Shown piece after piece: positions 61,994 to 64,000 of a stretch of DNA of 64,000 nt. Numbering within the stretch: position 1 is the first letter of the stretch; the number at the start of each line of letters is the position of its first letter. The stretch comes from Rhodonellum psychrophilum GCM71 = DSM 17998 (GTDB lineage Bacteria > Bacteroidota > Bacteroidia > Cytophagales > Cyclobacteriaceae). Location: the NCBI RefSeq assembly GCF_000381545.1, contig NZ_KB906682.1:1-64000 (forward strand), given 5' to 3'. Made by a program: the position numbers and the translations under genes. The notes below the pieces were generated by a model. That model did no database searches, was not told where the DNA came from, and saw nothing but the letters and a program-made list of their open reading frames with translations.

Positions 61994-62224
61994 ATGAAAA
62001 ATCAATATGTTAAAAGATTTGAATACAAGGATTTGACTAAATCTTTGAAGTGGATCTCAAAAAACAAAGAAATATTGAATATTAGCCAAATTGAAAGAAA
62101 TTTGGAATTAAGTGATGGAGTAATTAAAAGGGCAATAAATGGAATTCAATTAGTACCAAAAAAATACCATAAAAAGATAGATGAATATATTTCTGAAATC
62201 AGATCAATAAAAAAAATAAAATAA
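61994..62224 (+). CDS. Small HTH DNA-binding protein, possible phage regulator
   Basis: The 76-residue protein has a helix-turn-helix pattern: LKWISKNKEILNISQIERNLELSDGVIKRAINGIQLVPKKYHKKI, as in small Bacteroidota phage and plasmid regulators. It is preceded by phased repeats and a -7 box, which suggests autoregulation. No other repressor candidate is present in the prophage, so it may control lysogeny or replication. Inference. Confidence 0.6.
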   Translation: MKNQYVKRFEYKDLTKSLKWISKNKEILNISQIERNLELSDGVIKRAINGIQLVPKKYHKKIDEYISEIRSIKKIK

Positions 62225-62237
62225 TTTCAATATTTTC

Positions 62238-62273
62238 TGATTTTCCTAAAAAAAAAAGTATTTATATTCAAAT
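62238..62273 (+). promoter_or_regulatory. 36-base promoter-like element, right copy
   Basis: Same layout and length as 33259-33294: TGATTTTC, an A10 stretch, then GTATTTATATT. The -7 box here is TATATTCA rather than TATATTTG. It lies 10 bases before a 27-codon gene. Confidence 0.55.
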
Positions 62274-62282
62274 AGAAAGAAA

Positions 62283-62366
62283 ATGGAAAATACACCTGAA
62301 ATAGAAATAAAGAAATTGATCCTGCAAGTGCTTTTTGAGCTGCTGGATACTGAAGAATTTGACTAG
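62283..62366 (+). CDS. 27-residue peptide gene
   Basis: ATG to TAG encodes MENTPEIEIKKLILQV plus 11 more residues, an amphipathic acidic helix. It is framed by the right copy of the 36-base element and a strong terminator, which argues for real expression despite its size. It is the last gene before attR. Function unknown; it could be expressed in the lysogen. Confidence 0.45.
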   Translation: MENTPEIEIKKLILQVLFELLDTEEFD

Positions 62367-62381
62367 AAAAATCCTAAAAAG

Positions 62382-62409
62382 CCTGTTATCATTGGTAGCA
62401 GGTTTTTTT
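62382..62409 (+). terminator. Terminator at right end of prophage
   Basis: CCTGTTATC pairs with GGTAGCAGG (9 bp, two G-U pairs) across a 3-base loop, followed by seven T. It shields the host gene fragment from prophage transcription. Confidence 0.85.
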
Positions 62410-62496
62410 CTCTTTAAAGCAAATGAATTTATAATTCTCCAAAGTGTTACACTGAAATTCATAAAACATTGATTTTGAAATTATTAATAAGTTAAA

Positions 62497-62516
62497 AATA
62501 ATACCGGAGGAATTTT
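62497..62516 (+). other. attR
   Basis: Right junction with the CCGGAGG core at 62504-62510. Left of the core is phage DNA that still codes for N, N, T in the dehydrogenase frame; right of it the host frame continues GIFGEK. A TAA in frame at 62488-62490 stops any read-in from phage genes. Confidence 0.8.
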
Positions 62517-63087
62517 CGGGGAAAAAATCGTCACCAAAGATGGTTTTGAACTGACCTTTTTGGCCAATCATCTGGGACATTTTCTCCTTACCGAACTACT
62601 TTTGCCCATTTTGCTGAAAAGTGGACATTCAAGGATTATCAATGTGAGTTCAGAAGCCCATCGCACAGCCAAAGTCAATTTTGAAGATCTGCAATATCAA
62701 CAAAAATCCTACAATTCATTTATCGCTTACTCCAATGCCAAGTTGTTCAATATCCTTTTCACAAAATCCCTTGTGGAAAAATATGAAGAAAAGGGATTGA
62801 AAAGTTTTTCCCTACACCCAGGCGTTGTCAAGACCAATTTTGCCAAGGAGAATGCCGGAATATTTGGTTTTTTCTGGATTTTGGGATCTCCATTTATGAT
62901 TACGCCAGCACAGGGTGCGCAAACGTCCATCTTTTTGGCGAAAATAAATTCCAAGGAAATTCCCAATGGTGGCTATTTCAAAAAATCCAAGGCAGTGAAA
63001 CCTTCTACGGCTGGCAATTCCAAAAGAATGAGAGATATTTTGTGGCAAAAAAGTGAGGAGTTGCTGAAACCTTGGCTGAAAATCTGA
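62503..63087 (+). pseudogene. Short-chain dehydrogenase, C-terminal fragment
   Basis: It continues the gene interrupted at 30693: GGIFGEKIVTKDGFELTFLANHLGHFLLTELLLP, the catalytic serine in INVSSEAHR, and the active-site YSNAK (YxxxK). It ends in a normal C terminus (HPGVVKTNFAKENAG). Without the cofactor-binding half it should be inactive. A TTG at 62560 is the first possible start. Excision of the prophage would restore the full gene. Confidence 0.93.
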
Positions 63088-63104
63088 TCTTGAATCCAGG
63101 TCAA

Positions 63105-63791
63105 CTACTTTGCGGTTTCAAGAAAGATAAAAATGCGCCGGAGATCTTGAGGTTCCTCCGGCTTCAATTTCTCCAGCTTTATATATTCCTTTAATTCTTC
63201 AAAACGATTCCCCGCAATGGATTTTAATCCAGCATTATTCAGCTTGAGCTCCTCTGATCGAACAGCTTCCATCTTGTAAAATTGAACGTTGTGCCGATAG
63301 GTATCGTATTGCGGTCCTGAATAACCATCCCTGACAATTTCATTTTTGACAAGGGTTTTGCTGTGTATGGCGACGATTTTGACCTTGTCCTTTTCATAGA
63401 TCAGTTCCACTACCCTGGCTTGCCCGCCTACTGTTTCCGTTTTGAAGGTTCTTGGATTATCTTCCAGCGTTTCTATCCAATCCCATTTTTTAACCACCAT
63501 TGGAGGGTTGTCCTCCCCTCCCATTTGGATGTAAACTTCATTTTTTTCCAACAGGATATTGAAGGGAATCTCTTCATACACTTTTCCTCCCGGCAATGAA
63601 ATCTTTCCCAATCGGGTGACCTCAAAAAGAAAAGGAGTGCCTTTAACCCCATCGCTTTTTGCATTGAGCCGGAAGGAACCCGGTAAAGAGTATATTTTAT
63701 TCTGATTTTGAAGATCCTGAGCCATTGACCAATAAAAACTGCCAAAGACAATGGCAAAACAAAGGAGCATTTTATGGATTTTGGATGGCAT
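63105..63791 (-). CDS. Secreted protein, unknown
   Basis: The 228-residue product has a Sec signal peptide (MLLCFAIVFGSFYWSMAQ after a short polar start). It follows with strand-rich sequence: YSLPGSFRLNAKSDGVKGTPFLFEVTRLGKISLPGGKVYEEIPFNI and YIQMGGEDNPPMVVKKWDWIETL. No catalytic motif or lipobox is seen. It is convergent with the dehydrogenase fragment. No family recognised. Confidence 0.65.
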   Translation of the reverse strand: MPSKIHKMLLCFAIVFGSFYWSMAQDLQNQNKIYSLPGSFRLNAKSDGVKGTPFLFEVTRLGKISLPGGKVYEEIPFNILLEKNEVYIQMGGEDNPPMVVKKWDWIETLEDNPRTFKTETVGGQARVVELIYEKDKVKIVAIHSKTLVKNEIVRDGYSGPQYDTYRHNVQFYKMEAVRSEELKLNNAGLKSIAGNRFEELKEYIKLEKLKPEEPQDLRRIFIFLETAK

Positions 63792-63900
63792 TTGGGTTTT
63801 TATGGGATTCGAAGAGATAATTTACCCAAAAAATACTGATTTATGAAACCTTCCCCTTCAGGATTTATCGGTCCTAAAATTATATGTTTACTTTTGCATC

Positions 63901-64000
63901 ATGAATGAAACGATTTTGTCATTATCCCCACAGCATTGGGAAGATTATGAATTGATTGACACCGGTGGTTTTGAGAAATTGGAACGCTTTGGTGCATTTA
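63901..64000 (+). CDS. Class I SAM-dependent methyltransferase, start only (partial)
   Basis: The first 33 codons read MNETILSLSPQHWEDYELID and continue TGGFEKLERFGAF up to the window edge. The YELIDTGGFEKLERFG motif is the typical opening of a Bacteroidota family of RlmI/RlmK-like methyltransferases. The domain with the SAM site lies outside the window, so the call rests on this short motif. Confidence 0.65.
   Translation, partial: MNETILSLSPQHWEDYELIDTGGFEKLERFGAF

Larger units (their letters stand above)
30687..62510. mobile_element. Integrated siphovirus-type prophage (31.8 kb)
   Basis: The element is bounded by a shared CCGGAGG core and lies inside an SDR gene. It is far richer in A+T than both flanks. 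It contains an integrase at the left end and complete head, tail, packaging and lysis modules: P27-type small terminase, large terminase, HK97-type portal, protease and capsid, tail tube, frameshifted chaperone, tape measure, fibres, M15 endolysin and holin. No tail sheath or baseplate wedge is seen, so the virion should be a long-tailed siphovirus. All major reading frames are intact, so it may be inducible. A cI-type repressor with peptidase domain is not seen. Confidence 0.95.

Noticed and set aside
30687-62510. Insertion in a tRNA gene, as for many prophages
   Set aside because: No tRNA-like sequence is at either junction; the flanks clearly join into a protein-coding SDR gene.

Overview
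The window is chromosomal DNA of a member of the Bacteroidota, most likely order Cytophagales and family Cyclobacteriaceae. The evidence is the gene repertoire: a proton-pumping rhodopsin with carotenoid/retinal genes, GlsA/GlsB-type acyltransferases, Tat-exported Gfo/Idh/MocA and HisC-like enzymes, TAnnTTTG-type -7 boxes and weak Shine-Dalgarno signals. The genus assignment is an inference.

Host part 1 (1-30.4 kb) is ordinary, well-packed chromosome. In order it holds an orphan BlaI/MecI repressor, an arginase-family ureohydrolase, a SixA-like phosphatase, topA, a sirtuin, a YfcC-like transporter, an aldo/keto reductase, a secreted dimeric-barrel-like protein, an exported PLP aminotransferase with a GNAT, a Gfo/Idh/MocA oxidoreductase, ferritin, a lipoprotein, an aspartoacylase-like zinc enzyme, murB, dCMP deaminase, DUF202, TerC, an exopolyphosphatase facing polyphosphate kinase, and gyrB. 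It ends with a light-harvesting cassette (rhodopsin, crtY, blh) and a three-gene cluster with glsB/glsA-type acyltransferases.

Prophage (about 30,687-62,510; 31.8 kb, strikingly AT-rich). A siphovirus-type prophage sits inside a short-chain dehydrogenase gene, cutting it exactly at the codons of the conserved NNAGG motif. From the left it carries a tyrosine integrase, a sigma-factor-like protein fused to two NUMOD-like DNA-binding modules, small unknown genes, a second sigma-like paralogue, terminase, a tail-fibre-like protein, an M15 endolysin and holin, an HK97-type head module (portal, protease, capsid), connectors, tail tube, tail chaperone with a -1 frameshift site, tape measure, hub and fibres. 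Then come a minus-strand nuclease cluster (HNH, membrane protein, PD-(D/E)XK-like), a 1-kb region with nine iteron-like repeats, a winged-helix plus family-A-polymerase-like replication protein, and a small HTH protein. The rest of the dehydrogenase follows on the right.

The most unusual observation is a bipartite site, TTGAT(A/G/T)-N6-TAATTA, found eleven times with invariant spacing, always on the + strand and in the gaps between late transcription units. Three copies directly abut rho-independent terminators. Together with the two sigma-like proteins this suggests a phage-specific late transcription system. The second unusual unit is a minimal replication module: iterons, an attenuator-like leader, and a winged-helix/PolA-core protein. 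Both interpretations are inferences from sequence and need the tests given below.

Host part 2 (62.5-64 kb) holds the dehydrogenase remainder, a secreted unknown protein on the minus strand, and the first 33 codons of a probable SAM-dependent methyltransferase cut off by the window end.
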